Assembly (NCBI GenBank): GCA_013396755.1
Contig: VWZF01013053.1
Coordinates: 946,980-1,010,979, forward strand
DNA: 64,000 nucleotides
From: Sclerurus mexicanus
Taxonomy: Eukaryota > Chordata > Aves > Passeriformes > Furnariidae
Direction: 5' to 3'
The stretch's first letter is position 1; every line of letters starts with the position of its first letter. The notes below the pieces were generated by a model. The model ran no database searches, was not told the origin of the DNA, and was given only the letters and a program-made list of their open reading frames with translations. Of this stretch, positions 38,801 through 53,800 are shown piece after piece. A program made the translations under genes and the position numbers.

Positions 38801-41800
38801 ATAATTGAAGACATTAATTTGTATGTTCATCTGGGTAAAATTTAAATTTAAATTTTTCTGAGAGGGTGCACAAAGAGAAAATAAAGTCTGGAAAACAGTG
38901 CCACTGGATTAAGAGGAGTTTGTTCAAAAATCCACACCAAGTGTGGAGGAATAGTGTAGGTTTTCCCTTTAGAACCAAATTCGTTAATATGGCTGAGAAC
39001 AAAGTACAGGTGCTTCAGTGAAGTTACCTGGAATAATGAAAGATGTAAACATATACATCTGTATAAACAGAGACTCCAGTCTCAAGTTCAGACTTTCTAA
39101 GGGGTAGTTCTCAAGGAAAATATTAATATTATTAATATATAAGTAACCCTGGTTATTATTCTTTTTAGCCTTTAAATGCAGTGAGGAGAAATTTGTTTTT
39201 TAGTGATTCAGTGCTTAACCCAAAAACTTTAGTTTACACAGTCTCACTGCTATAATTTAATTAGCAGTCACACAGCATAGTAGGAAGAGTGAAGTGAAGC
39301 AGGACACCACACATGTGTTTACACACAATAGAAGGTTACTTTGGCCTTGCTGCAGTCTGGTCCCAAGGGCTGACGAGATTATGGCCTCTTGAATGGCTGA
39401 AAATTTGGGAGGCCAGACTGTCACATTTTTGTTCTCTAAAGCACAATAAAATTGATGCCTCAGTATTTCAACCACTAATTGTAGCAGGGCTTTAAGAATT
39501 TATAAGATGTGATCTGTTTGTTTTCAAATACATGATATTTTCATGTTCTTTCATTTTAGACATTAACCCTTCAAGTAGAAAAGTTGACCACACAAGCAAA
39601 TCAGAAGCGCAGAGCTCTTGATAATGAGCTTACAGAAACCTTAACAGCTCAGGTGTGTGCTGAAGGTTCTTGAAGATGCCTTGTTATAGGTGACATTTTT
39701 AACATCACAGATCATGGGGGTGCTTGTTTTTACACAGATGGAGCTTGACAGGGCAGCTGAAGATTTTCGCAGAGTTCATCAGGAAAGGCAGGAAGTCATC
39801 AGGCAGTGGGAGAATGCAATACAACAGATGCAAAAGAGAGATCAACAGATTGACCATTGTGCTTTGGTAAAACCGCTGTACCTGATCAATATCAGCTTTT
39901 CTTCTGGTTGGTTGGTTGGGTTTTTTTAAACATCAGAACTACAGCACAATTTTCCCAGTAGTTAATCTTTTAGTTAACCTTTCAAAAGACACAATTTTCA
40001 CTGGATAGCTATAAATGTGCCAGGTAAAGAAAGCATTACTACTGTTGGTAATTTTCCTCTTGAATTTCGTCTGTTTCAAGTCTATCTTAAGATTTGTTTA
40101 GCTTTTTTCCCCCCCTATTCAATCAAAAACTATGAGTTTATAGTGTCTTTTTTTTTTTTTAAATAATTAGAACATTTTGGAACTTCCCAATCTAAAGCAA
40201 TTGTCATATTTGGTGTTTTGAAGTATCTGTGGAATAAAATAAAGAATGGTAACTGGGCTTCCTCCTGCAAGTAATAGTCATAACAGCAACTGGTCTTCTG
40301 GTTATACCTTTCATTAATCTAAAACATATTAACTAATGCAAGCAAATATAAAATATTCTTTTTATCCTGATAGCTAATTGCAGAGGTAAAACAGGAGATT
40401 AGAAAGAAAGAAATTGTGCTGAAAGAGAAGGCTTCCTTTTTGGTAAATGAAACTCTTAATAATATGGAATATGAAAAGAAAATCTCTTCTGCTGAACGGA
40501 AAGCAAACAGCCTCCAAACTGAGTACCAAGCTCAGGAAGCCTGCAGGATTCATCTGCAGGATGAGGTAAGGAAGACCAACAGCTCAGAGAAACAGACTGA
40601 CATTGTAACTGTGAGCAGGTGGCGGAAATACAGGAATAGCATTTCCTTTTCTCTGGTTTTATACTAGACTCCTAGAAATTCAACAAAATGTTGCTCTTCT
40701 CAGCCTACTCCTGACTGTTGGGATCTGAACTCTCAAGCCTTTCATTGAGGGTCGTGAAAAGATTACCTTGTATTCTCTGTTGTGTTGTTGTAACATGGAT
40801 GAATTTTCTCTTAAATGGTCCAACACTATTGGATGCCTCAGGAGGTGTGTCCTGCCTTTAGCATACAGAGACTGCAGTATTGTATAAAGATGAGAGAAAT
40901 CTCTTCCAGATTCCAAACAATTCCTGTCCTGAGTTCTCACAAGTGTGTGTTGATGGGCCTTGTAGTCAGGTTAAAATTCCTGGGGAAAACACTACCTTCT
41001 TTCACATGGCTTTCTAATCAAGAGGCAGTAGGACAGGGCTGTGCTGTGAACAAGCCATCCTTGATGCTGTCCATGCTTACTCTGCACTTAAAGCTGGGAA
41101 CGAGCTGCACTGCTTAGTTACCTAAATGCCTCCAGAAGTATTTTGAAGAGGTAATTCAAGTGTCATGGCTCTGCTGAAAAGTGAAACATTTGTATTACCT
41201 GAGTAAGTTTTCTCTTCACTGGTAATACTGGGCTACTCAGCAAGCTTGGTGATTTTTAAAAACCCTGCGTTGGCTGTTGCCTTAACTTTGGACAGCTTTT
41301 CTGTAGCAGGTGGTTCCTAGACTGATCTCCTCATTAAACTATAGGTAGCTCAAACAAGGTGTAGCTATTAGATTACCCTGTAATTCATGCTTACTTGAGG
41401 GTCTGTAGAATTGGTATGTTTTCATTTCAAGCTGTGAGAGTCTTGCTTGAAGTTTTTCACAATTAATACTCCATAATGGGATAATAGAACAGTCTCCCAT
41501 TATTAGAGCATCTGTGCCATGCGTGTGAGAAACAAGGAAAGAAACAGTTCAGCCAACAACTTGTGACCTCTAGGAAACCTGCTATACATGCCCTTGATCA
41601 GGTTTCCTCATCTGCCAAAGTGAAGACAATTACACTTATGGTGTTAAGTGATACTGTGAAGATGAATAAGCTACTGATTGTAAAGTATTCCTGCGTGTTC
41701 AAAGAGTGTATGCTGTCATGTAGTTTTTACCAAATTGAATATGTATTTTTGTCACAGTGGTCCCTTATCTTAATAATAATTTTATGTACCCAACCAAGTT

Positions 41801-44800
41801 TGACATAGAAATGTTTATTAGGTATATAAGGGTATCCATGTTTCACAAAGAGCCTTATCAGAGTCAGCTGTGCACTCTAAAACCATGGCTCCACTTATAC
41901 AAAGGCTGTTGGACAACAGTTGCAGCCCACAGCATCTTCATGATTCATTCTGTAGTCTTAATTATTAAGTATTTTCTTCCAGGATTCGGACTATGTAAAT
42001 TAGCCTATTTTTAAATTAGCCTAGTTTTGCCAATTTACAGTGCCTTGTCATTTGGAAAGCACTGCTAAAAAGTAATGAAATATTTTCCAATAAATAGGTC
42101 CCTTACAATTTTAAATATCCTAACATGTACCAAAGTAAATAAGAGCTCAATTGCTCTATTTTGTAATTTATTAGCTGGAAGTTTTGAAATCCACTGTGAG
42201 CAGAACTGCTTCTGATCTAGAGTCTTTGAGAATACAAGTAACCAATTTGAAGAAAGAAATTGAAAAGAAACAAGCCAGGTAAGAAACAGACCTTTAAAAA
42301 TATCATTTGTTAGGATGAATAATACAATCAAATCTTTGAGATAGCAAAGAACCTTAGATAATGTTGATGATTAAAGCCTCCAGCTTTCTGGTTACTTTGT
42401 GTCCTCCATCGTTTCTGGCACTAAGCAGTTTAGGAAATATTCAAAGTAATCCTTGTTTTTAAAGGGTGTGAAAAAATCAGGGCCTTGGTTATCATAGGCT
42501 GAAGTTTAGCCCACTTCGTAAGGCAACTGCTCAGTCAGGTTTGCTGCTTGCTTTTGGCAGTGTTGAATAGGCAACTGGAATTTAACTTTTTAAATCATGT
42601 CATTTTGTTTAGATTAAGCTTTCTTACTGAGGAAAATGTAAATCTTTCCAATAAATTGAAGCTTGTGACTGAGGAGACACTCAGTTCAGAAGAGAAAGCT
42701 TTGAGGATGGAAGAAATACTGAAAGAAGAGGAAAAAGCTCTTGAGGTAAAATGTTGTTCATTGTTTCTATAAATGGGGATTCATTTGGATTTGCAACTCT
42801 GTTTTTTAAAGTGATCTCTTTAATTTTAAAATTATCTCTATTAAAATGAAATTAAAGTATTAATGTGACATGTAGCTATTTCATCAAATGCTGATGTAAC
42901 CTGCATGTAGATATGCCAATATCTGTGCTGAGAAAAGGAGGAAAATATTAACTTAGGATACTGACAGTCATCAATAAGGTTGTTCTGAGAATCTTGTCAG
43001 GATGACTTTTAAGTGGCTTTGCCACTGAAAACCTCTTGACTCTAATAAAACACCACCAAAACTTATAAACCTGCAAAGAGCTGTGATTTTGGCAAATGGA
43101 TTAAAAGATTTAGAAATCTTTTAATCACATTTGACTGGCCTAGTCTGCTCTTCATTATTTTAATTCTACTACGTGATACTCTGTAACAAATGACTGATTG
43201 TGGACTATTAAATAATTACTGACTCACTTTAGATTTCATGATGTATAAAGGTTCTGATCTGGGAAGTGGCATGTGCAAGCTGTAATAAGGTGACTATTTT
43301 TTTTAGTATGTCCAATAATGCCTTGCAGTAGATTGAATGTTATTTTTCAAACTTTGTAACTCCCCAGGTGTTAACTGTACGTTTAAAATATACTTTCAGA
43401 AACCAGAGCCCGGATGTCTTTCCGTTATAGAGAGTGTCTCAATTTAGAGGCCTTACTGTTTTGGCTTTTCAGATAATTTGAAAACAAGTTGTAATGGTAT
43501 AACATTTCATTAAAACAAAACCCTTATTTTCTTCCCCTTGAGACTGTTTCCAGGGTGGCTAAACCCTTAGTAGGGTTTCTTTACTTGTGTCTGTGGCGGA
43601 TAACCTAAGATGACATTGAGCCTGGCAGCTCCACGGCTTCAGGGGAATATTTTAGCTAGGATCAACTGTTCTTGAACAATGTCTGTAATGTATGAGTCAG
43701 AAGCATGCCTTCCATCACCATTAGACATGCAGGGCTATTTGCTGCATCTGTTAATTTACTGTGAAGAGATATTTACAGGAACAATGTCGATTAAACGTCA
43801 CCATTTTGTGCTCCAGTTCTGGGATACTTCTCCCTCTTCAGTTCGTGGCAAAACACTGTTGCACAGTGCAGCTGAGTGAATATCTTCCCTCTGTTAGCAA
43901 CCTCACTTAAAGGGAAAGGAACAATTTCTGTTAAATAAATTAATTTAGATATGCATGAAAGACCACAAAGTGAAGGTCAAATCATGATCCAATGATAGTG
44001 GGTGACTTCGTCATTGTCACTAGCTTCAGAAATACAGCTCAGCATTGGGCACATGCTTAGAAACCAGTTTATTTCCAAAATTAAATTCCTTTGTTCAGCC
44101 ATGATCCAAAGCCCACTGAATTGTGCTACAGTCCATAACAATTTCATATTAAACTTACACTTGCCTTTTAAGTCCTGAGTTTTGGATCTGGAATTGCACT
44201 TACAGCAAGTTCAACTACAAAAAAAATTCCATTTGGTAGAACGTGGAATGTGATTATTTAAGGCAGCAAGATGGTTGTATACGTATTAAGTCAAGAAAAA
44301 ACACATTGTTCATCAATATAGAAAAGTGAGCTCTCAGGTTTTTTGCATATTAATTTAAATGTACATCTTCAGATTCTGTACCAGACTTGAGCTGAATGTA
44401 AATGAGTCCTTTGGAACAGGAATGGGGAGTCACATCACTCGTTTTAGGATGTACCTTACAGGAGACTGGCCTGAGCTTTGGAAGGTCTTTGTTTATTTGA
44501 GCTGGGGAGGTGGAAGGAGAGAGGGAAAGAATCAAGTTGTCTTCCTTGTTAGGGTTATAAAAAGAAAATAATCTCATTTTTGTTGTCTTCCAGTACATTT
44601 CAGGTTACCTGAAATGCTCAGCATTGTCTTCCTGTAACAGACCCTACTAAAACCACATTTCCTGCACTGATTTAGCCATAAATTACCTCTGAGAATAAGG
44701 AAGCAGTTTTCAAATGTGTAATTTTTCAAACAGAATTATTCCAGCTTATATAAACACACACGTACATGCATGTGCACACACAGAATTACAAGTTTTAATA

Positions 44801-47800
44801 AACCATTGAAAAGCTTTCTGTTGTATTTCTCAAAATATTCACATATGCAATATGTGAGGCAGGAAGGAGGTCTTTTTAAAAAGATGAGAGGAATTTAGTT
44901 TTCTGAAAGGCTGAAAAGAGTAGCATTCCCGTAACTGGGAAAAAAAAAGTCATAGTAGTGTAGGATTAGATTTTAAAAAAATAAATAAAAAATATTACTT
45001 TCTCTTTAAGTCAAATACTTTTCTTGCCAAGCATTTTAAGCTCTATGAAATTCCATGTTCATATTACCTGGATATAGTATTAAAATTTTTAATTTTCCTA
45101 TAGATGATTAATAAAAGCAAGTAATTCCTCAGAAGATACTTTTGATGTGATTAATTACTCCTTTCTATGTAATGATCAATTTGTCACCAGGAAAAAGAAA
45201 ATGAAATGAGACAGTTAAAGGACCTACTTTTCAAGAAGACTCAGGAGTTAAAAGCGGAGAAGGATAAGGAGAAGGTTGCTCTAGCAGAAATTGAGGGAAG
45301 TCAAAAGTCACTTAAAAATCTCCAGTGTCGACTGCGCAGACTTGATGCAGAAGTGTTTAAACAACAGGAATTAATATATAACCAGGTAAAGTGTTAATGT
45401 ACTTTCATACTGTGATTGTTTCTTGAGTCTACTGATAGCAAGTTGCTTGAGTTCTGTAATCTTTAACACCTTTCCGTTTCAGAAATGCCATTCAGTATAA
45501 TTTCAAGTCTGCATTTATTTCTGTCTCTAAATGTAGAGAAAAAAATGAAATTACTGAAACTTGCTAAAGTATCACCTACATTTTGCACTTGTGTATTTCG
45601 TTATTTTTTTGGATCTGCTGCTTTTCCCACTGATTTCTAAAATCCATTCTTTACTTTGATCCCTCTGAACCACAGACACCTCAGGGTATATTTTTAAAGC
45701 AATACAAGAGGTACATGTCAAAATCCTGTTATTTACTAATTGGATTATGTGCATATTTCCTATGCACCCCTTTGAAAATGTGCTCTTTTATATCAGCATC
45801 CACTGGTAACAGCAAGATGGCAACTCCACTGTAAGCCTCCCTAGAGCAGCCTTTGCTGAGTGTGCTTTGTTACTCTTCTAGAAGATTACCCCTGAACCAT
45901 CACTGCTCATCAGTCATCTAAGATACTTTGCTAATGAGGTCTATAAGCCAGAAATTATTATAAAAACAATAGCTTAATTGGGTGACTGTGCTAAAGCCAA
46001 TGTTTTGATCCAAGTTTATTCCTTATCTCATAATATTAATTCTCTTAAAATTTATTTTAACAGGATTTTTATATTCAGCAAATACAGAGACGGCTGTCAC
46101 GGTTAGAAGGTGAGGTTAATGCACATGAAAAAGTAGTTTTGGAAGCAAAAGTTGCTGAACTTAAGAAAACCCTTGAAGAAAAGAAAAATGCATATGATGT
46201 TCTACAGGCACAGTACAAGAAACTTCAGGTAACTTGTTTAGAACATCAGGCTGACTGTGTAATATCTAGAAACCTCAGTGAGTGAAGCAGATTATTAGCG
46301 GTCAATAACATGGTATTAGATTAAAAAGGATCTGAACTTTATGTAACCCATGTGGAAAACTGCATATATTCCCTATACCCAGAAAAATAGGTTATTAATG
46401 CCCAACTGAGACACCTTAGCATGAAGACAAGCATTGCAATGTTGGAAAAACAAGCTTAGCTTACATCAAGATGTGACTGACTGCTTGCAGATATCTGACT
46501 TTATTGTTAAGACCATGCAGAAATAGGAGAATGCTACTCTGTGAAGCCATTACTTTTATATTTATCATAAATTCATAGGTGCAGTTGCATTTAAAGTTGT
46601 CCGAAGTCACATTACTGAATTGAAGGGACAGTATTTGAGTCAGCTGACCTCATCCTGATCCATAATTCAGAAATAACTGTTTTGCTGGTTTTATTCCCAT
46701 GTGAGAATTTTGCATATACATGCTTGTTCTCTGGTTTTTCTATGCAATCATTAACTCTTTAAAAATGCACTTATCTTTCTTGTAGAGGAAAAACCAGCCA
46801 GTTATTCTGTAGCAAATTTATAATTTCTTTTTATAAGTAATGTCTTTGTGTATTAGTTATATTTCAGAAAATTTAGAAAACTCTTTTCAAAGAGAAGCTA
46901 TAGAAAGACAAAAGTCAGGTTTTTTGATAAAACATCACAACTGGTTTCTCAAAGTGATAGTTAAGAAAAAACTGACTTAGTGAGGGGAAGAAAGTACTTC
47001 TCAGAGAGCCCTTTAAATCTTGTTAATGTTGGGTAACTAGTGCCCACACTTCAGTTTTGAAGAGATGGGAAATTGAGCAGTGAGTATAATCAAACACTGA
47101 AACCCACCTCCAGGAATTTATTCATATTGTGGAGTATGATCAAAGACAGATGGGTTTATGAAAATAAACTACAGATAGCAAAGTTGTGGTCAGATGTGCC
47201 AGGAGATTTTTTTATCTAGACTAAAATACATGATTCTTTTAGAATTGCCTTATTGACTGAACAATTTATATTGTATGAATAACAATTACTACACTGCAAA
47301 TAAAACAGCCAATGACATTAGTATTGTAACAGCACCATGCATGGGCACGTGCCATGCAGTTTGCAGAGCAGCATAGGGACGCACAATGATGGTGGTTCCT
47401 GGTTCCAGGACTTCAAAATACCTCGTTTAAAATTAACTGGTAGCTTTTGCTGCCATTTACATGCACTGAAATAAATTCAATACAACTCATTTTGAAACAG
47501 AATGATGTCCAGCTCATGAAGAGAACAATTGATAAGACAGGAGAAGAAACAAGTGGTTTGATGCTGAAGATAGATGAACTAAATCTTTACCATGAGCGAT
47601 CAATTCAGGACTTAAAAAAGGCTAAGGCCCTTAAGCAGGTACAGCATTATTTCACAACTTTACTAATACAGGACATGTCTGTTTGTTCGGGCTCTTGTCT
47701 GCCTCCCACAGTGCTACATCATTATATCCGTAAGAATCCTTTTCATAGTTTTCTAACTTACACCTTCCTTCCCAGACTTTGAAGTCAGCTTCATCACTAT

Positions 47801-50800
47801 TATCTTACTAGGCAAAATGCTGTTTCTCTTCTCTCTACAGCATAAAGTTTGATGGGATATCAATTTAATCCCACGCTAGTTATACCACAATATCAGTGAA
47901 CAGTTGTTTGTTTTTTTTCTCCTGAGAAGCAATTACTTTTAGAATAGAAGAAGTATTCACTGTTCAGGGATGTCTTTACCTAGCACTGCGTGTTTACTTT
48001 CAATCTGTGATGCCCACTAGTAAGTTTGGCACAGTTTTGTTATTAAATTGCAAGGGGTTTCTTTTTGGCAGATGGTTTATTTCAATCCATAGTCCAGTTT
48101 AAGGAGTTAGATACAAAATGGAGGTCCTTTTCCCCACATGTTGGTAAACAAAAAACACCGTTCCCACCACTCTAATTATTGCATGTTTTTTTCTAAAATG
48201 CAGAGCAAAATGAGTCTTACAGTTGTATACATAATAAAGGTAAAATAGTGGATAAATGTTAACTTATTAAATTATAAATAATCTTAATTTTGGTATCTTT
48301 TTGCCATTTATTAGGACATGATGGTTGAAAATAATCTCTTAAAACTAGAACTGAAGCGCCTTAAAGATACTCTGTCTAATAAGACAGAGAAAGTGCTATC
48401 AATGGAAAAACAAAGATTGGAGTTAAATAAAGCCATAGCAGAAAGAACTGAGGAAATTAAGATCCATAAGTCAATGATGGATTCCCAGATAAGACTCGTG
48501 GATCAGGAACGGCAACGCAGAAGGTAACTGTTCTATAAATTAACCTTGTAGCTTTGATTGAGTAGGTTTTATACGGGGACTTACTGAAAAGAGAAACATT
48601 TTACCCAGTTTCACCAGTAGAGAAATTGGCGAAGAAATCAATCTTGCTCCAAGTTATATACTAAGGCAGGGGAGGCCAGCAAGAGATCCCTTCTCTGACA
48701 TCCAGGCTGCAGCTTTTAGCCGCCTCGTGAAGAGAGGTTACTTGTTCTGCTGTTCCTGAGGATCCTGTTCAGTACCGAGGGCAAACCTCAGTCACAGACA
48801 TCTTTTTGCAGTAAATGCTCTGGGTGTGACCCTGCATTTTTCAAAATTATATGGAAATGTGAAATCATGTGTCTGGAGGTATGGCAAAGTATATAAAACA
48901 GAAAAGTTGCTTTTAAAGAGGGTTTACTCTCAACTGCTTGATAAAAGTGTAATTTCTTTGATTCAAGAAGTATTTGGCTTGTGATATGTTTTGTTTGTTT
49001 TTGTTTTTTTTCCTTCTTTTTAACTAATGAGATTTCCATTATATGGAAACATATAACATATTAAATCTTCTGAATTACATATGCACCCTCTTATAAAATA
49101 ACTTTTCTCTCTTGTAATAATGAGTGTAAAGTATCTGGGATGGCTTTAGCCCTGAAATCCCAGAGAAATATCCAGCCAAAAATGAACGCTCCAGCAGCTG
49201 AACTATCCTGCTAACCACACCCCTCGCAATGGGAAATTAGAGTGATTTAGTGTGACTGAGGCTTAACTGCTCACCAAGAGCACAGACTGTGCCTTTCTTC
49301 TTTGGATAATTACCCAGCTAATTGATACTTCCATGTAATTTGATTTGGGTCCTTCCCTGCTGTTTCTTGCACTCATCCAGCAGTGGCAATATTAAGATAC
49401 CATCAGCAGGGCAGCTGTAGGACAGAAGTGCCAAAGCTCTAAGTTCTGGGAAGGACTGTGGCACAGCCTCCCAGGATGCAGTGATCTGGGATGTCAAAAT
49501 AGATTTGACTCCTTTAGAACTGCAAAGGAAGTGCAGGTAACCAGAACAATGGATGTCTGTGGCTGGGAGAACACAGAAACCAACCAAGACCAGTAGCAGC
49601 ACAACTGCTGCCCTGCCTGCGTCCTGCTACAGGCTGCTGGAACAACACCGGGAGTTTAAACTGCTACAGCAAGAACTGCCCATGAAACACTACCACATAA
49701 ACACTTTCTCAACTCGTTTCTTTTCTCCCAAATCAGTGCTGAATTTCAAGAATGCCTATGTAAAATTGATAAACTGAGATGCAGATACGAAATTCTTACT
49801 CTTTCCATGATGCCACCTGAAGGAGAGGAGCAGAAAAGTCAAGCCTACTATGTAATTAAGGTATTAACATATTTCCTTATAATTCAAGTATTTAAGCTAT
49901 AGATTTCCCTGGGCTCTATTCAAGTAACTAAGGCAACCTCTTTGCCTACTGCTTTCTTTGAGTCTAATTGTTTTATGTTACCCGACACTGCTGGTTATTT
50001 AAATGATACAGTAATTTCACATGAATCTCTGCGGAGCCTTAATTTTGAGCAGTTTGAAAACTTCTCTTCAGTGCTTGTTAATTTACAAAGACACAAGAAT
50101 TACTGGTCAAGTGGCAATCCACTATGAACTGAAAACAAGTTTATCACAGTCTCGCATGATCTTACATTCTTCTTGTCAATTTCCAGGTATTTATCATACA
50201 CTGTTTACATCTTGAAAAATGTCAGCTCTCCCCTTTTGCTTACCAATCACTTGTGCATACTTCAGTTTTTAACTGGAAAAAAAAAATCGGTCTTTACCCA
50301 TAATGCAATACCCTGGTTCTGGAACAGAAATCTATTATTTTTGATTTCCACAAATTCTTTGATTTCTTGTTAAAACAAAATGCTCCTAGCTGAGAACCTG
50401 GCTCTGAAGTTCATAGTTTTCTTATTCATGTTAAATTTCCTAATGATGGTATTTCTGCTACTGTGAGATCCAGCACAGCAGAAGGCCCTTAGCAGAACCC
50501 ATGTGGTCACTGTGGGTGTATAAAATACCCTCTACACCTACGGAGATTTTTCACTTTATCAGATTTTCCAAGGGCCTAGAGAAAGTATTTCACCTGTTGG
50601 CTGTTTCTTAAATCTCACTGGTCAGGTAAATGAAGAGTTAGAAGTAATTCCCAAACCGTATGACTTCTAACAGTCTCAGTGGTTTTATATAATGCATAAA
50701 ACTCTTATTTGGATTTTGTGGGTGAAGGAAGCAGATCTGAATCATGTGCTGCAGTCCAAGTCAGCAGTGCAGGGCACAGAGGCTGCTCTGTACACGTGTG

Positions 50801-53800
50801 GATGCTGCTGCTCAGGACTTAAGAGGGCATAGGTGGAGAGGCAGATCCCCATCATGAAATGCACATGGATGAAACACCTCAAAGAACTTAAATACTGTAA
50901 ACAACTAGTCCTTTCAGCCCCTAGTCACTCAAATCTCAGTTCAAGTGATTTTAACCCCTGGATGGTATTTTTTTCTGTATAATGATCCTAATATTTTCAG
51001 TAACTGTGCAGTTACGTGAAATACTGGTTTTGCTTTCAGGCTGCACAAGAAAAGCAAACACTTCAACAAGAAGGAGATGATTTGGAAGCAAAGATCTGCA
51101 AAGCTGAAAAAGAAATTGTAGCTCTGGAAAACACTTTGTCTGTGCTCAACAACTGCAACAGCAACTACCGAAACTCCTTCAAGGAGATCACTGAGACAAG
51201 TATGTAAAATCGGAATTGCTGTGAACACTACTATTTTACACTATTTTAGTGTAGTGTGAGCACATTTTAAAATACAGACTAGCTAACTACAAGTTTTTTG
51301 ATTATAGGGAATTCCTTGGAATTTTGAAAAATATCTTCGGCTGTTGTTTCTGTTGCCACTTAGACTTCACAAGCTTGCTCTCTCTCACAGTGGAACTTTT
51401 TGTTTAGTGTCTAAAAACTATCCCTATGAGAAATTACATAAATAATTAATCCTAGATAATACTTATGATTTAACTTTTGTGCCCTCTGCTGGCCCTGGAA
51501 GTAGCTTTTAAATAATTCTCCCAGGTACTTTTTCACAGTAATTTGAATTAGTAGGAGAGTATTAAAAAAATTCTTAAACCTTGAGGTTGCTGAAATACTA
51601 CCAACACCAATATAGTAATACTCTGTGATGCAGCTACCTTAAAGTCCAACTTATTTTCAAGTGAAAATTGAGTTTATACACAGCAAAAATGCTGCCTCGT
51701 TGTTTGGGATCATAGGTGAGGAACGTGAGGAAAGACTGAAACTAGAGGAGGAGAAGAGGGTTGCTGATGAAACATGCAGGTACAAAAGAAGACAGATCAA
51801 GGAACTTCAGGAAGATCTCCAGGTAAAACCCAAGTAAAAGTTCCAGTCAAACACACAAGACTGCAGCATGTAGCTAAATCCATGCAAGCCATCCTAGAGG
51901 AAGAATAGGAAATTGTGGTACAATTTTTTTTTTTCTGTTCTTTTATATAGATACGATTTTTAGAAGGCTCTACCTCTCCTTAAAAAATTGAGTGCTTATT
52001 TGAATTTTCTTGAATCTCAACAAAACTTCAAGTTTTTAGTCACACGTATAGCTAGAAGCTTCAGAATCCAGAATGCACCGAGAGATCTGTTCTGGCAGCC
52101 ACTAAAGCAGCTGTATTGCTGTGCAGCACACACTGCTATTGCATCAACCTGTCCAGCAGTGCAGATTAAAATCACATATCTTGTGTCCTCTGGCATCAAT
52201 GTCCCAGGATTTTTCTGGAACAGATTCAGTTTTATTAGCACTGAGGGTGCTTCAGTTTGAACTGCGTTAACTTAGCAGACTGAGCACTAAATGCAGGGAA
52301 AGGAGAGCTTGTGTTCAGGCTCCACAGCAAGGACTCACTCCTGGTTTCTCTGGTTATCAAAAAGCCCACTTGGATCTTAAGAAAGAGCAACATTTAATTC
52401 TGATGTGTGACATTTCAGTTACAACTTTATTAGGCAGAAGAAGTCAAAGGAAAACTGTCATACGCCATGATTGTTCTAAGCCCTGCCTACAGTCAACAAA
52501 CATTCCTATTGCTTATTCTACCAAAGCAGGATGTATCTCTTATTTCAGGGATGTTATTTCTTAAGTAAAGGGACACATCTTCATCAGGGACTAACCCTGG
52601 GATATAGTGAGATGTTACATCACAGCCTTTCCTGCCTTTTTATTTATTTATTTAGCTCCCCCCGCCCAAAAAAAAAAACACAAAAAACAACCCAAAACAA
52701 AACAAACAGAGCTGCCCTTATGGAGCTGACTTTATTCATTCCAGTCCAAGATATCCATCTCTTCCCAAAGGAAACACTGTTGGGATTTTTTAGGATAGTT
52801 TGCACTAGTAAATTGGTAGTGTGCCAAGCAAACAATATGTAGATACTGCTCAGAGGCACATATGAAAACACATACCAGTAACTTCATTAACAGTACCTTT
52901 AAAGTAATTTTTAAAAAGATAAATTACCTGGTAGTCACTTTATCCAGGTCTGTGTCCACTAAACAGTTGGACTGGCAGGAAGTTTTGACTTACCAGTAGC
53001 ACCAATTGCTTGAGCTACATTTAGAAACAAGTAGTAATGACAACAGACCCTTCCACAAAAAAGTGCAGAAAGTGAAAGGATACCAAAACTGCTTTATAAA
53101 CTAACACTAATGTTCCAATGAATTTGCAGAGCATGGAACAACACGTTGAGGAGGTAGAGAAGCAGAAGGCCCTCTTCCAAGAGCAAAAGGAGGAAAAACA
53201 AGATCTCGTTCTGCAGCTGAACAAAGACATTGAAGAACAGAAGGCAAAACTAGAAAGGGTTATAAAACAGGTTTGTATATTTATTAATGACAACTTCTAA
53301 CTTTATAGTGAGACAGTAGTGTGGGTTAAACTCTATGGTTTTAACTTAGCAGGTTTCTGAAAAAGTGATGTATTTTTGTAAGAGCAATGCTTTAAAAATA
53401 TTTGTGTTCAAGTGTTCCAGACTATCCAGAGAAATTCAGTCTCTGAGGCAAAATGGAACAGAAACAGAGGAAGAGAGGGACATTGATCTTTGTGAATTGA
53501 AAAGCTTCAATAGAACCGTCAACCAAGTGATAGCCGATGTTCTAGAGACAAATCCTGGTTTAACTGCAACCTTTCAAATGTACTTTGACCAGGTGAGCTT
53601 TCCAGTTATCTGCCACCAAAATCTTGAGTGATAGCTCCAGCCTACTGCTGAGTGTCTTTCAAGGGCAACTCCTAAATTCAACAGTATACTTACGGTAAAA
53701 CAGGAAAGCGTTCATCTGCTTTCCACAGCATTTCAAATATAAAGCACTATAAATGCTCCTGATATTCCAGTCCTATTATACAACCACCAGGTCAACTTGT